The notes: a model not told the origin generated them from the letters alone. A stretch of 22,368 nt of DNA from an uncultured Chloroflexota bacterium (GCA_902795255.1 CADBKS010000037.1:1-22368); one strand, 5' to 3'. Shown: positions 8,231-17,162, counted from the stretch's first letter. Made by a program: numbers and translations.

Positions 8231-10462
8231 TCAGTGGCGGTTGTTATTGCCGCGGCTGCCGTTGGACCGGCTGCCGCCGTTTCCGTTACCGCTGCGGCGG
8301 TTTCCGTTTCCGCCGGACTTGGCTCCGGAGGCAGACTTCTTGCTGTCGGCAGCCTGGGCTTCTTCCAGCGTCCATCCTTCAAGCACTGCCTGGCGGGAAA
8401 GGCGGACCTTCCCGTTTTCGATGCCGGTCACCATCACGGTCAGTTCATCACCGAGAGCGACCACATCCTCGACCTTGGAAACACGTTCGCTGTCCAGCTG
8501 GGAGATATGGACCATACCGTCAACGTTCGGCAGGATCTCGACGAAAGCGCCGAAATCGGTGATGCGGACAACCTTGCCGGTATAAATATTGCCGAGGACC
8601 GGGGTCTCGATCAGGCCCATGATCTGGTCACGGGCAGCGTCGGAATCCGCGGCGTTGGTGGCGGAAATATAGATCAGGCCGGATTCTTCAACATCGATCT
8701 TGGTGTTGGTTTCTTCCTGCAGCGCGCGGATGTTCTTCCCGCCCGGGCCGATGATCGCACCGATCTTATCGACCGGGATCTGGACGGTGACGATGCGCGG
8801 GACGTGCGGCTTCAGTTCCGGACGCGGAGCCGGGATCGCCTCAAGGATCTTGCCGAGGATGAAATGACGGGCTTCATGAGCCTGCGCCAGCGCTTCGCGC
8901 ATGATCTGCGGGGTGATGCCCTTGATCTTGATATCCATCTGCAGGGCGGTGATCCCCTGTTCGGTACCGGCGACCTTGAAGTCCATATCGCCGAGATGGT
9001 CTTCAGCACCCTGAATGTCGGTCAGGATCACATATTTGTCGCCTTCCTTGATCAGGCCCATGGCGATACCCGTCACAGGAGCCTTGATCGGCACACCGGC
9101 ATCCATCAGGGCCAGTGTGGAACCGCAGACGGAACCCATGGAGGAGGAACCGTTGGAGCTCATCACTTCGGAAACCAGACGGATCGTGTACGGGAATTCT
9201 TCCTCGGACGGAATGACCGGGACCAGGGCACGTTCAGCCAGCGCACCGTGACCGATCTCGCGGCGGCTCTGTCCGCCGACACGTTTGCACTCACCGGTGC
9301 AGAACGGCGGGAAATTGTAATGGTGCATATAGCGCTTGTTGTCGATCGGAGAAAGGGTGTCGATCTCTTGAGCGTCCCGGGGGGTACCGAGTGTTGCGAA
9401 AGTCAGCACCTGGGTCTCACCGCGGGTGAACAGGCCGGTACCATGCGGGCGGGGCATCACATCGACTTTGGTCCAGATCGGGCGGATCTCGGTCAGGCCG
9501 CGGCCGTCCGGGCGCAGATGGCGGTCCAGGATCCGGCTGCGGACAACACGGCGGTAAGCTTCTTCAAAACCTTCAGCGTAATCCGCTTTTTTGGTTTCGT
9601 CATCGCCGCAGAATTCAGCGATCGCCTGGGCTTTCAGATCCTTCAGCTGGTCGGCAAGTTCGGCCTTGGTATGCGGGGCGTTCATCAGGTCTTCCATAGT
9701 GTCGCTGTATTTGGCAACAACTTCCTCGACCGCTTCCTGATCGACGGTGAAACGCGGGACTTCGCGCTTCGGTTTGCCGATCGCGGCAGCCATTTCGTTC
9801 TGAATGGCAACCAGCGGCTGGATCGCCTGCTGACCGAAAATCAGCGCTTCGACCATGTCTTCTTCGGAGATCATGTTGGAGCCGGCTTCGACCATCAGGA
9901 TCGCATCGGCGGTACCCGCGATGCGCAGATCCAGGTCGGATTCTTCCATTTCCTGATAGGTCGGGTTGGCGATCAGTTTGCCGTTGACGCGGCCGACACG
10001 CACTGCACCCACCGGGCCGTCCCACGGAATATCGGAGATCATCAGGGATGCGGAGGCCGCATTGATAGCAATGATATCCAGCGGGTTGATGAAGTCAGCA
10101 GAAAGGCTGTAGAGGATCACCTGCACTTCGTTGCGGATGTCCTGGGAGAAAAGCGGGCGGAGCGGGCGGTCGATCAGCCGGGAGGTCAGAATGACATCAC
10201 CGGCGGGACGGCCTTCGCGGCGGAAGAAAGAGCCCGGAATGCGGCCGCCTGCATAGAGGCGTTCTTCATATTCGACGGTCAGCGGGAAAAAGTCCTGACC
10301 TTCTTTCGGTTCAGCACCCATGGTCGCGGCGGAGAATACAACAGAGTCGCCGACACGGACGGTAACGGCACCGCCGGCCTGACCGGCCAGCATACCGCTT
10401 TCGAAAATGACGGTTTTGCCGTCAACTTCGGTGATAAATTGTTTTGCGTTAGGTTCCATCAT
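8231..10462 (-). CDS. pnp: Polyribonucleotide nucleotidyltransferase (PNPase)
   Basis: This phosphorolytic 3'-5' exoribonuclease acts in mRNA turnover as a ring-shaped trimer. It has 743 residues, slightly longer than many homologues because of an Asn/Gly/Arg/Ser-rich tail. The first RNase PH domain shows [20 protein letters not shown]. The second holds the active-site segment [23 protein letters not shown] domain ([21 protein letters not shown], about 560-620) is followed by an S1 domain ([26 protein letters not shown]). The start is ATG at 10462, or the adjacent ATG at 10459, with an AGGA-type site. It follows rpsO on the same strand, the common bacterial arrangement, and its leader carries hairpins typical of PNPase autocontrol. 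Confidence 0.97.
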   Translation of the reverse strand: MMEPNAKQFITEVDGKTVIFESGMLAGQAGGAVTVRVGDSVVFSAATMGAEPKEGQDFFPLTVEYEERLYAGGRIPGSFFRREGRPAGDVILTSRLIDRPLRPLFSQDIRNEVQVILYSLSADFINPLDIIAINAASASLMISDIPWDGPVGAVRVGRVNGKLIANPTYQEMEESDLDLRIAGTADAILMVEAGSNMISEEDMVEALIFGQQAIQPLVAIQNEMAAAIGKPKREVPRFTVDQEAVEEVVAKYSDTMEDLMNAPHTKAELADQLKDLKAQAIAEFCGDDETKKADYAEGFEEAYRRVVRSRILDRHLRPDGRGLTEIRPIWTKVDVMPRPHGTGLFTRGETQVLTFATLGTPRDAQEIDTLSPIDNKRYMHHYNFPPFCTGECKRVGGQSRREIGHGALAERALVPVIPSEEEFPYTIRLVSEVMSSNGSSSMGSVCGSTLALMDAGVPIKAPVTGIAMGLIKEGDKYVILTDIQGAEDHLGDMDFKVAGTEQGITALQMDIKIKGITPQIMREALAQAHEARHFILGKILEAIPAPRPELKPHVPRIVTVQIPVDKIGAIIGPGGKNIRALQEETNTKIDVEESGLIYISATNAADSDAARDQIMGLIETPVLGNIYTGKVVRITDFGAFVEILPNVDGMVHISQLDSERVSKVEDVVALGDELTVMVTGIENGKVRLSRQAVLEGWTLEEAQAADSKKSASGAKSGGNGNRRSGNGNGGSRSNGSRGNNNRH

Positions 10463-10477
10463 AGTAAATCCTGTCTC

Positions 10478-10495
10478 GGACCGCAGCGGCGGTCC
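10478..10495 (-). promoter_or_regulatory. Hairpin in the pnp leader
   Basis: GGACCGC (10478-10484) and GCGGTCC (10489-10495) form a perfect 7-bp stem with a 4-nt loop, ending about 15 nt before the pnp start codon. In several bacteria a leader stem-loop of pnp is cut by RNase III and then attacked by PNPase itself. This hairpin is a candidate part of such control; the role is inferred. Confidence 0.5.
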
Positions 10496-10518
10496 CTTCT
10501 TCTCACGTGGTCAGGGAC

Positions 10519-10657
10519 TGAAAACAAAACATAATCTTCCGTATCCGGCGTTTTCCGCCCGATATGGTTCAGGCCCGGAAAAGCGAAAAAGGCCCGAAGC
10601 CCGTTCTGAAGCCCGGCTGCCCGTTCAGCGGAGCGCCGGCGTTATGTTCTGTTTTCA
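10519..10657 (-). promoter_or_regulatory. Long-range stem in the rpsO-pnp spacer
   Basis: The bases at 10519-10534 and 10642-10657 are complementary at 15 of 16 positions. Just inside them CCGGCG (10546-10551) faces CGCCGG (10634-10639). The enclosed stretch has further stems: TTTTCCG with CGGAAAA, and CTGAA with TTCAG. The whole 139-nt segment could fold as one multibranched RNA between the rpsO terminator and pnp. It has no convincing ORF. It may be a processing site or an independent small RNA. Confidence 0.5.
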
Positions 10658-10696
10658 ATGCCCGACCGAATGTGAGGCCAACGTGAAAAATCTCAA

Positions 10697-10727
10697 AGAG
10701 AGAGCAGAAATGATTTCTGCTCTCTCT
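10697..10727 (-). terminator. Strong hairpin after rpsO
   Basis: A perfect 14-bp stem (10697-10710 with 10714-10727, 3-nt loop) lies 18 nt past the rpsO stop. On the minus strand TTGAGATTTTTC follows. The T-run is delayed by a few bases, so it may be a partial terminator, letting some transcripts continue into pnp, or a 3'-end stabiliser. Confidence 0.7.
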
Positions 10728-10745
10728 GTGGTTCCAAAAGAGAAA

Positions 10746-11018
10746 TCAGCGGACGCGGAGGCCGAGTTTCTCGCAGAGCGCAACGAAAGACGCGTAGTCC
10801 GTGCGGCGCAGGTAGGACATCAGACGGCGGCGGCGGCCGACCATCTTGAACATACCGCGGCGGGAAGCTTCGTCCTTCTTGTTGGTGCGAAGGTGTTCGG
10901 TCAGATCCTTAATGCGTTGGGTCAGCATCGCGATCTGGACTTCGGCAGAGCCGGTATCGCCTTCGTGTTTGCCGTATTCTTTGGCGAAAGTCGCCTTTTC
11001 ATCTTTTGTTAAAGCCAT
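10746..11018 (-). CDS. rpsO: 30S ribosomal protein S15
   Basis: S15 binds 16S rRNA early in assembly of the small subunit platform and contacts the large subunit. The 90-residue product starting [20 protein letters not shown] has the normal length and the family segments [37 protein letters not shown] and [11 protein letters not shown]. The ATG at 11018 has AGGAG 7 nt upstream. A much longer open frame through this start reads across the neighbouring lipoprotein gene and is not real. It lies directly upstream of pnp, the conserved rpsO-pnp order. Confidence 0.97.
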   Translation of the reverse strand: MALTKDEKATFAKEYGKHEGDTGSAEVQIAMLTQRIKDLTEHLRTNKKDEASRRGMFKMVGRRRRLMSYLRRTDYASFVALCEKLGLRVR

Positions 11019-11210
11019 GACATTGCTCCTAAAAATATATTTTTGGCAGTCTCCGCGCGTCGAGAAGATCCCGGCGCGGGTCCAGTCGTTGCTTAGTATA
11101 TCACAGAAAATGCCGCACGCCGGAAAATCATGAACCCGTACGGGCACCATCCCGGCCGCAGCCGGCATTATTCTGCAGCCCCCCCTTTTTATGGTAGTAA
11201 AATACTTATT
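11019..11210. promoter_or_regulatory. Divergent spacer between rpsO and the lipoprotein genes
   Basis: For rpsO, a TATACT (-10-like, plus coordinates 11095-11100) reads on the minus strand about 77 nt before the start, with no good -35. Downstream in the leader CCGCGC and GCGCGG (about 11052-11057 and 11073-11078) pair across a 15-nt loop, where S15 might bind its own mRNA as in other bacteria. For the plus-strand gene, TAAAAT (11198-11203) sits exactly 7 nt before the ATG and no Shine-Dalgarno is present. Confidence 0.4.
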
Positions 11211-12320
11211 ATGAAAAAATTCCTTCTGTCCGTGACGCTTTCGCTCCTGTTCCTTTGCGGATGCAATATTCCCCAAAACCGGAAAGACGATACCCGCCTG
11301 GCCACCGAGGTCAGCCTGATGTCGACTTCCATTCAGGAAACACTGGAAGCCGCCCGGACAGAAACGCCCCTCCCTTCCGCCACCCCGAGTGCCGTTCCGA
11401 GCCTCACACCGACAGCGGCGCTGTTTGTGGAACCGGGCAGCGTCATCGACCCGGACGCCATACTGACGCCGCCGGAGGCCATCACGCCCACTCAGACACC
11501 GGAGACAGAAGAGACCCCGGTCCCGGTCGAGACCCGCATCGCCGGGCATTTCCAGACCAGGACCCCGATGCCCGGACCACCCACACCGGACTACCGTCCC
11601 ATGGCCGTGAACTGGCGGCAGTGGCCGATCGTACCGGAGATCTCCGACACCGCGGCCGACATATACTGGTACGGCGTCAAAGAGCTGGGCACCAACCCGC
11701 ATTATCTTTCCCGCATCGGGGACTGCCACTCCGAACCCGGCGTTTTTATGGGGATCTACGACACGAATTTTTATTCCCTCGCCGATGAAGACCAATATCT
11801 GACGGCAGCGATCGAATTTTTCAAAGGATCCTTCGACAAGACTTCCTATTCCGTTCACGCTGGAATGAGCGCGGCCTCCGTACTGACCGACATCTGGGCA
11901 GACCACAGCGCCTGTGCGCAGGGAGAAAACGCGCTGGAGTGCGAGATCCGCATCAACAATCCTTCCGTCATGTTCGTCAATCTCGGCACCAACTGGGTCC
12001 TGGGGGTGGATACGAGCGTGTATTACACCTATCTTACCGAAATCGTACAGACCCTGCTGGACCACGGGATCCTGCCGATCCTCTCCTCCAAAGCGGATAA
12101 TGTCGAGGGCGACAACAGCATCAATGAGATCACCGCGCAGGTCGCCCGAGAGTTTGACATCCCCTTCTTCAATTTCTGGGCAGCTGCCCAGTACATTCCC
12201 AACCAGGGGCTGGACCCGGAAAAAGACGGGGTCCACCTTTCTGTTGAAGCCTGGAACTGGCGGAATTACTACGCACTGCAAACACTGTATAACGTCGGGA
12301 AAAAACTTGAACTGTTCTGA
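11211..12320 (+). CDS. SGNH/GDSL-like lipoprotein with Cys nucleophile position (paralogue 1)
   Basis: The 369-residue product has a lipoprotein signal ([18 protein letters not shown], lipid Cys at 18). A Thr/Pro/Glu-rich linker follows to about residue 130, then a globular domain. That domain shows SGNH-hydrolase blocks: IGDCHSE at about 170 (canonical GDS has Ser where C172 stands), NLGTNW near 258, and DGVHLS with D339 and H342 as the Asp-His pair. It is presumably anchored outside the membrane; substrate unknown, with esterase or peptidoglycan/polysaccharide deacylation possible. The Cys could mean altered or no hydrolysis. The start has no ribosome binding site; TAAAAT lies 7 nt before the ATG, suggesting a leaderless message. 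It is paired with a paralogue 23 nt downstream. Confidence 0.8.
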   Translation: MKKFLLSVTLSLLFLCGCNIPQNRKDDTRLATEVSLMSTSIQETLEAARTETPLPSATPSAVPSLTPTAALFVEPGSVIDPDAILTPPEAITPTQTPETEETPVPVETRIAGHFQTRTPMPGPPTPDYRPMAVNWRQWPIVPEISDTAADIYWYGVKELGTNPHYLSRIGDCHSEPGVFMGIYDTNFYSLADEDQYLTAAIEFFKGSFDKTSYSVHAGMSAASVLTDIWADHSACAQGENALECEIRINNPSVMFVNLGTNWVLGVDTSVYYTYLTEIVQTLLDHGILPILSSKADNVEGDNSINEITAQVAREFDIPFFNFWAAAQYIPNQGLDPEKDGVHLSVEAWNWRNYYALQTLYNVGKKLELF

Positions 12321-12343
12321 ATCGGAGAGAAACACACATTAAT

Positions 12344-13462
12344 ATGAAAAGACAGCTCACGAAAAAAAACTGCCTGATCCTCCTGGTTTTTCTGCTGCTC
12401 GGCGCCTGCTCCAACGCGGCCGAAAGGGCTGAAGACGCTCGGCTTGCGACCGAAGTCGCGCTGATCGCCGCATCCGTCCGCGGAACGGACCGGGCAAACT
12501 GGACCGCCACACCGCTGCCGACTGCCACACCTACAGCAGCGGCGACATCCGAACCCACCGCCGCGCCTACCTCCGAACCGGCCACAACGGCTCCGGAGAT
12601 GCGCACGGGACCGGAGCAGATCGATCAGCCTTCCCCCACCCCCGCTCCGACCAATACACCGGAACCCACAGCCACACCCTATATCGAGCCGTTCGCGACC
12701 CGGACACCGGGGCCCGGTGCTCCGACCCCGGACCGCCGACTTCCCGCAGAAGACTGGCGCGACTGGCCGGTCGTTCCGGAGATCTCCGACAACGCCGCTG
12801 ATATTTACCGTTACGGTGTGGAGAAACGCGGCACCAACCCGAAATATCTTTCCCGTGTCGGCGACTGCCACTCCGAGGCGGATGTCTTTATGGGGATCTA
12901 CGACACCGGCGCGTATGAACTGAGCGACACGGACCGTCCGCTGCAGGCCGCCATCAACTACTTTCAGGGCTCGTTCTACCGGATCAGCTATTCCGTCCAC
13001 GCCGGCATCAGCGCATCCTCCGTACTGACCAGCATCTGGTCCGACCCGTCCGTATGCAACCTGTATGAAAACGCGCTCGACTGCGAGATCCGCGTCAATA
13101 ACCCGTCGATCATGTTCGTCAACCTCGGTTCCAACTGGAACCAGGGCGTCGGGATGGATGTTTATTACGGCTATCTGACCGATATTGTGGAACGGATGAT
13201 CAGCCGCGGGATCCTGCCCATTTTGTCTTCCAAAGCCGACAACGCCGAAGGGGACTGGGGAATCAATGAGACCACCGCCCGTGTCGCGCGGGAGTACGAC
13301 ATCCCGTTTTACAATTTCTGGGCTGTCGCGCAGACGCTGCCGAACGGCGGCATCGACCCGACCCGGGACGGCATCCACCTGGCACCGCAGGCCTGGGACG
13401 TCCGCAGTCTTTATGCACTCAGGACACTCTATGCCGTCGGGCAGAAGCTGGAACTTTTCTGA
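12344..13462 (+). CDS. SGNH/GDSL-like lipoprotein with Cys nucleophile position (paralogue 2)
   Basis: This 372-residue paralogue of the preceding gene follows after 23 nt, so the two form an operon born of tandem duplication. It has a lipobox LLGAC (Cys 22) and a long Thr/Pro/Ala-rich linker (for example PLPTATPTAAATSEPTAAP). The domain keeps RVGDCHSE (C175), NLGSNW and DGIHLAP (D342, H345). Several segments are identical or nearly so in both copies, including [13 protein letters not shown], [11 protein letters not shown] and the C-terminal KLELF. The linker differs most, so the catalytic domain is the conserved part. The ribosome binding site is a weak GGAGAG about 14 nt before the ATG. Substrate not identifiable from sequence. 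Confidence 0.8.
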   Translation: MKRQLTKKNCLILLVFLLLGACSNAAERAEDARLATEVALIAASVRGTDRANWTATPLPTATPTAAATSEPTAAPTSEPATTAPEMRTGPEQIDQPSPTPAPTNTPEPTATPYIEPFATRTPGPGAPTPDRRLPAEDWRDWPVVPEISDNAADIYRYGVEKRGTNPKYLSRVGDCHSEADVFMGIYDTGAYELSDTDRPLQAAINYFQGSFYRISYSVHAGISASSVLTSIWSDPSVCNLYENALDCEIRVNNPSIMFVNLGSNWNQGVGMDVYYGYLTDIVERMISRGILPILSSKADNAEGDWGINETTARVAREYDIPFYNFWAVAQTLPNGGIDPTRDGIHLAPQAWDVRSLYALRTLYAVGQKLELF

Positions 13463-13468
13463 ATCCGG

Positions 13469-13486
13469 AGCAGAAGCTGCTTTTTT
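13469..13486 (+). terminator. Short terminator after the lipoprotein pair
   Basis: AGCAG (13469-13473) and CTGCT (13477-13481) form a 5-bp stem with a 3-nt loop, followed by six T. It is immediately after the stop at 13462 and just before the next gene, so some read-through is likely. Confidence 0.5.
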
Positions 13487-13489
13487 CTG

Positions 13490-14023
13490 ATGAGGCGGAT
13501 CATGATCAACATACTGAAAAACAGATTCTCGGCAAATATGCGGCGCCATCCCGATTTGAAATGGGAGGATGTTGAAAAAAAACTTCAGGAGAATCCGGAA
13601 GCACTTGCGGTCCTGAACCGTATGGAAGAAAGCGGCGGAGAACCTGACACGATCGGAAGGGACCCTGAAACGGGCAGACTGATTTTTTGCGACTGCTCAA
13701 AAGAATCACCGTCAGGGAGAAGGAGCCTGTGTTATGATGACGAAGCCCTGCAGAAGCGCATCAAAAATCCGCCGGCGGGCAGTGCAGTTCATCAGGCCGC
13801 GGAAACAGGGGTATCCCTGATGACGGAATCCCTTTACCGTACACTGCAGACACTCGGCGAGTTTGACCTGAAGACTTCCAGCTGGATCGCGGCCCCGGAG
13901 AGTGTCCGAAAACAGGGAGGAGCGCTGTTCTGCGAAAGACGCTACGGCCTTGTTTTCACCTTCCATAACGGAGCGGACTCCTATTATTCCGTCCGTGGCT
14001 GGAGGGGTTATTTCTGTGTGTAA
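13490..14023 (+). CDS. DUF4256 family protein
   Basis: The 177-residue protein matches the DUF4256 family as I know it. It has an N-terminal RFSANMRRHPDLKW segment, ESGGEPDTIGRDPETGRLIF, then the characteristic CSKESPSGRRSLCYDDEAL. The end reads GALFCERRYGLVFTFHNGADSYYSVRGWRG. No signal peptide or membrane segment is seen, so it should be cytoplasmic; function is unknown. The start is uncertain: the ATG at 13490 lacks a ribosome binding site, while the ATG at 13502 has AGGCGG only 3 nt upstream. It lies 27 nt after the lipoprotein pair but behind a weak terminator, and its own terminator follows. Confidence 0.8.
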   Translation: MRRIMINILKNRFSANMRRHPDLKWEDVEKKLQENPEALAVLNRMEESGGEPDTIGRDPETGRLIFCDCSKESPSGRRSLCYDDEALQKRIKNPPAGSAVHQAAETGVSLMTESLYRTLQTLGEFDLKTSSWIAAPESVRKQGGALFCERRYGLVFTFHNGADSYYSVRGWRGYFCV

Positions 14024-14035
14024 ATGACCATATGC

Positions 14036-14079
14036 AAAACCGCGCCCGAATGGAATTAAGGCGCGGTTTTGTTTTTTTT
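14036..14079. terminator. Bidirectional terminator between DUF4256 gene and ABC transporter gene
   Basis: AAAACCGCGCC (14036-14046) and GGCGCGGTTTT (14060-14070) form an 11-bp stem. T-rich tails occur on both sides: GTTTTTTTT on plus, and TTTT then GCATATGG on minus. It sits between two convergent genes and can serve both. Confidence 0.88.
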
Positions 14080-14092
14080 AAATAAAGCAGTC

Positions 14093-15985
14093 TCAGGCCG
14101 CCGGAGCCTGTTCGGTGCCGGTCCGGTAGCGTTCCGCCTGAACGGTGAAGAGTTTGTGATAAGTCCCGTCCTTCACGATCAGTTCGGCATGGGTTCCGAC
14201 TTCCGCGACCGTCCCGTTCTCGAGGACAACGATCTGCGTCGCGGTCGTCGCGCTCGAGAGCCGGTGGCTGACATAGAAAGTCAGCTTCCCTTCACGCAGC
14301 CGGTCGAACTGGGAAAAGATCTCCTGCTCGGCGATCGGATCCAGCGAAGCCGTCGGCTCGTCCAGGATCAGGATATCCGAATCGTTGTAAAACGCCCGGG
14401 AGACCGCCAGCTTCTGCCACTGTCCGACCGAAAGCTCCGCCCCGTCCTGTTCGAAAATGCGCATGAGCGGCGTCTGGTACCCTTTCGCCAGTTTTTCGAT
14501 ATAGGGCGCCGCATTGCCCTGGACTGCAGCTTCCCGTACCTTTTCCGGATCCAGCGGTTTGTCGATCTGACCGTAAGCGATGTTCATTTCCGCGGTATCC
14601 GCGTAACGGCCGAAATCCTGGAAGATCGTCCCGAAAATATCATAGAGCTGTTCCACATCGTAATCCCGGATATCCCGTCCGTCCAGCAGGATCACGCCCG
14701 CTGTCGGATCATACAGCCGCGTCATCAGCTTGAGCAGCGTCGTCTTGCCGGCACCGTTCAGCCCGACCAGGACGACCGACTCACCGGAACGGAAATGCAG
14801 GTTGATATCCTTCAGCACATCATGATCCATTCCCGGATAGCGGAAATAGACATGACGGTATTCGATCTCATGTTCTCCGCGGCGCACCGGAACAGGCGGA
14901 TCGACCCGCGGCGTGATCGTTTTCTTCTCGTTCATGAAAGCGATCATGTTGTCGATAAACAGCGTCCCCTCATAAATCGAAGCCGTTGTCGTGATCAGCG
15001 AAGAAACACCGGAACCGATACTGTTCAGCGCACCGGTATAAAGCGTATAATCACCCACCGTCAGTTCCCCGGCAAAGACCTTGCGGGCGACCCAGATAAA
15101 GATCCCGCAGGTGACCAGGCTCATCAGCCCGGTGGCGGCAATATTCCATTTGCCTTCCGAATAGATAAGCGCCTTCATCCCGGCGAAGTATTTTTCAAAC
15201 ACCTGATTGAAGCGCTCCATGAAAAGCGGGCCCAGACGGAACAAGCGCACCTCTTTGACCTGATCCTTGTCGACCATCAGTCCGGAATAGTAGTCCATCT
15301 TGCGCCGGTCCGTGGAACGGTGGCGCATATAAGCCGCGTTTTTGCCCTTATAAATATAGTTGACGATCGCCGAAGGGATCGCCGCCAGGATGATCGCCAG
15401 CGGCGCAACCGGACTGACCGCCCACAGCACCACGATAAAGCTGACCATGGAAATGAGCGTGCTCATCATGCTGAAAGTCGCCGTCGCGATCTGCAGCGGA
15501 CGGTGCCCGGCCTCCCGGTTGGCGTTCTCCAGTTTGGTATAGAATTCGGGCTGGTCGAAAGACTGCAGGTCCAGTTCATTGGACTTGTGCATGATCTTCT
15601 GCCGGATCTTCTGGACCACCAGCTCCCCGAACGTCCGTGTCAGCATGCTGTCCACGGAGGTGACCAGACGCAGCAGGAAAAGATAGGCGAACTGGAAGAT
15701 CAGCAGGTTCAGGATCGTCCGGAAATCATGGTTCTGCGCGTCGATCAGGGCATTGATCAGATTCCGGGAGATATAAGCCCCCAGCAGCGGCATCACACCG
15801 TTGAAGACTGACATAAACAGCATCACGAAGAGCATCCACGGGCGCGTCTCCCACACCAGGCCGTAAATATAAAACAGACGGGAAAAGAACCCGGTGAATA
15901 ATTCTTTAAGGTATGCAGGATATTCTTTAAGGTTTTTCGGGGCTTTCGGCTTTTCAGCCTCCTGCCGAAGCGGCGGCATATTCAT
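14093..15985 (-). CDS. ABC transporter, fused membrane and ATPase domains
   Basis: This 630-residue half-transporter of the type IV (exporter) fold is expected to work as a dimer in the cytoplasmic membrane. The N-terminal half has several hydrophobic segments (for example MLFVMLFMSVFNGVMPLLGA and ISMVSFIVVLWAVSPVAPLA). The ATPase shows Walker A GLNGAGKTT (about 408-416), a Q-loop region TIFQDFGRYADT, signature LSVGQWQ (about 518, variant of LSGGQ), Walker B ILILDEPTASLD (about 540) and an H-loop SHR. The ATG at 15985 has AGGAG 10 nt upstream. Substrate is not evident; peptide, lipid or drug export are all possible. No partner half-transporter is adjacent, so a homodimer is likely. Confidence 0.9.
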   Translation of the reverse strand: MNMPPLRQEAEKPKAPKNLKEYPAYLKELFTGFFSRLFYIYGLVWETRPWMLFVMLFMSVFNGVMPLLGAYISRNLINALIDAQNHDFRTILNLLIFQFAYLFLLRLVTSVDSMLTRTFGELVVQKIRQKIMHKSNELDLQSFDQPEFYTKLENANREAGHRPLQIATATFSMMSTLISMVSFIVVLWAVSPVAPLAIILAAIPSAIVNYIYKGKNAAYMRHRSTDRRKMDYYSGLMVDKDQVKEVRLFRLGPLFMERFNQVFEKYFAGMKALIYSEGKWNIAATGLMSLVTCGIFIWVARKVFAGELTVGDYTLYTGALNSIGSGVSSLITTTASIYEGTLFIDNMIAFMNEKKTITPRVDPPVPVRRGEHEIEYRHVYFRYPGMDHDVLKDINLHFRSGESVVLVGLNGAGKTTLLKLMTRLYDPTAGVILLDGRDIRDYDVEQLYDIFGTIFQDFGRYADTAEMNIAYGQIDKPLDPEKVREAAVQGNAAPYIEKLAKGYQTPLMRIFEQDGAELSVGQWQKLAVSRAFYNDSDILILDEPTASLDPIAEQEIFSQFDRLREGKLTFYVSHRLSSATTATQIVVLENGTVAEVGTHAELIVKDGTYHKLFTVQAERYRTGTEQAPAA

Positions 15986-16115
15986 AGATCAGCAACTCCT
16001 GTGAAAAATGAAAAAAGATGATTGGAATTTTCGCACATTTCATAAAGTTTCCGTTCCGGAGGGAGCATTTTTATTACAAACAAAGGCGCGTTCTGCCCCG
16101 GGCTGAAATAAAAAA

Positions 16116-16147
16116 ATCAGCGGAGTACGGCCCCGCTGATCCTTTTT
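16116..16147. terminator. Terminator after the nucleoside hydrolase gene
   Basis: ATCAGCGG (16116-16123) and CCGCTGAT (16133-16140) form an 8-bp stem with a 9-nt loop. T-runs follow on both strands: CCTTTTTT on plus, TTTTTTT on minus. It lies 21 nt past the stop at 16161 and ends the minus-strand nucleoside hydrolase unit. The rest of the gap to 15985 shows nothing else clear beyond the ABC gene's ribosome binding site. Confidence 0.85.
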
Positions 16148-16160
16148 TATTTGTTGCGTC

Positions 16161-17141
16161 TTATTGTGTCAGGAGCGCTTCGAGACGCTGTTTGTAAAGG
16201 GCGTTGTTGATTTTGCTGATGACGGTGCAGTTCGGCTCCTTTTTGCCGTAATATCCAGCCTCAAAACCGGGGCCCATGCCGGCAAGCATCCCACCGTCAT
16301 AAAAGATCACCTGACCGTAGGTCTCGTTATGTTCCGTGCAGACATGGGAAACGCACGGAACGGCGGTAACGATCAGGTCGCTCCACAGCATCGGCGCCAG
16401 AGAGACCGCATCCGGCAGGTCGATCCGGCGCTGTCCGCCGATCGCCAGGCAGAAACGCGCCAGCGCTTCGTTGCACAGGACCGCGTAGCGCGCCGCTTCC
16501 TTCCCGCTTGCAAGCAGGCGTTCCGTGTCCGCGTCGAACCAGGCCGCCTCACTTGTGCAGAGATCGTAGCCGCCCACATAAACATGAACGCCGAAGTCCA
16601 TCATCACGCGGTAGGCTTCCGCGTCGGCATAAACGTTGAATTCGCTGACCGGTGTGGTATTGCCCCGGCCGAACCCGCAGGTCCCCATCGTCCAGATGCA
16701 TTTCAGGTGCTTCATGGTCTCCGGAGCTTTCATCATCGCCAGCGCCAGATTCGTCACCGGACCGATCACCGCGATCTCGACCTCATCCGGGTATTGCCGC
16801 ACCAGGTCGATGATGGCGTCGCAGGCACAGACACCTTCCACCGGTTTTACGGAGGGATGGATCAGGCCGCAGTCGGACATCCCGTCATTCCCATGCACGT
16901 TCCGCGCATGGACCCGGCTGCGCATCAGCGGCCGGTCCGCACCGACATAGACCGGCGGGACATTCTCCGGCCCGACGGCAATTTCCGCCGACATCAGGCA
17001 GTTCAGCGTCGCCTGTTCCACAGGCACATTCCCGCTCACCGTCGTCAATGCAAGCACCTCCACGGACGGCTCCCGAAGGCACATCATCACGGCCACGGCA
17101 TCATCCGAACCGGTATCCGTATCGATAATAATTTTCCGCAT
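16161..17141 (-). CDS. Nucleoside hydrolase (inosine/uridine-preferring family)
   Basis: It is expected to cleave the N-glycosidic bond of ribonucleosides to free base and ribose, for salvage in the cytoplasm. The 326-residue length is typical. The N-terminus IIIDTDTGSDDAVAVMM is the diagnostic Ca2+-binding Asp cluster (D7, D9, D13, D14). VHGNDGMSDCG and EFNVYADAEAYR are further family segments. In the C-terminal part the usual HD pair that supplies the catalytic His reads LPDAVSLA: Asp is kept but His is Pro, so this may belong to a subgroup with other leaving-group activation. The ATG has GGAGGG 6 nt upstream. It follows the transposase by only 21 nt on the same strand, so it may share its transcript. 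Confidence 0.88.
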   Translation of the reverse strand: MRKIIIDTDTGSDDAVAVMMCLREPSVEVLALTTVSGNVPVEQATLNCLMSAEIAVGPENVPPVYVGADRPLMRSRVHARNVHGNDGMSDCGLIHPSVKPVEGVCACDAIIDLVRQYPDEVEIAVIGPVTNLALAMMKAPETMKHLKCIWTMGTCGFGRGNTTPVSEFNVYADAEAYRVMMDFGVHVYVGGYDLCTSEAAWFDADTERLLASGKEAARYAVLCNEALARFCLAIGGQRRIDLPDAVSLAPMLWSDLIVTAVPCVSHVCTEHNETYGQVIFYDGGMLAGMGPGFEAGYYGKKEPNCTVISKINNALYKQRLEALLTQ

Positions 17142-17162
17142 AACAGACCCTCCATCACAAAT

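Noticed and set aside
8105..10534. An 809-codon open frame on plus opposite pnp, and similar long plus frames opposite ilvB (4559-5869), ilvC (3197-4057) and the ABC gene (14069-15811)
   Set aside because: They are antisense shadows produced by the GC-rich codon use of well-identified genes. They lack ribosome binding sites and recognisable domains.
10746..12335. A 529-codon minus frame ending in ribosomal protein S15, suggesting a fusion
   Set aside because: The upstream part is antisense to the lipoprotein gene. S15 has its own ATG with AGGAG at 11018 and normal length.
12169..12606. Minus-strand Val/Gly/Ala-rich frame that looks like a low-complexity protein
   Set aside because: It is the complement of the Thr/Pro-rich linker codons of the second lipoprotein gene.
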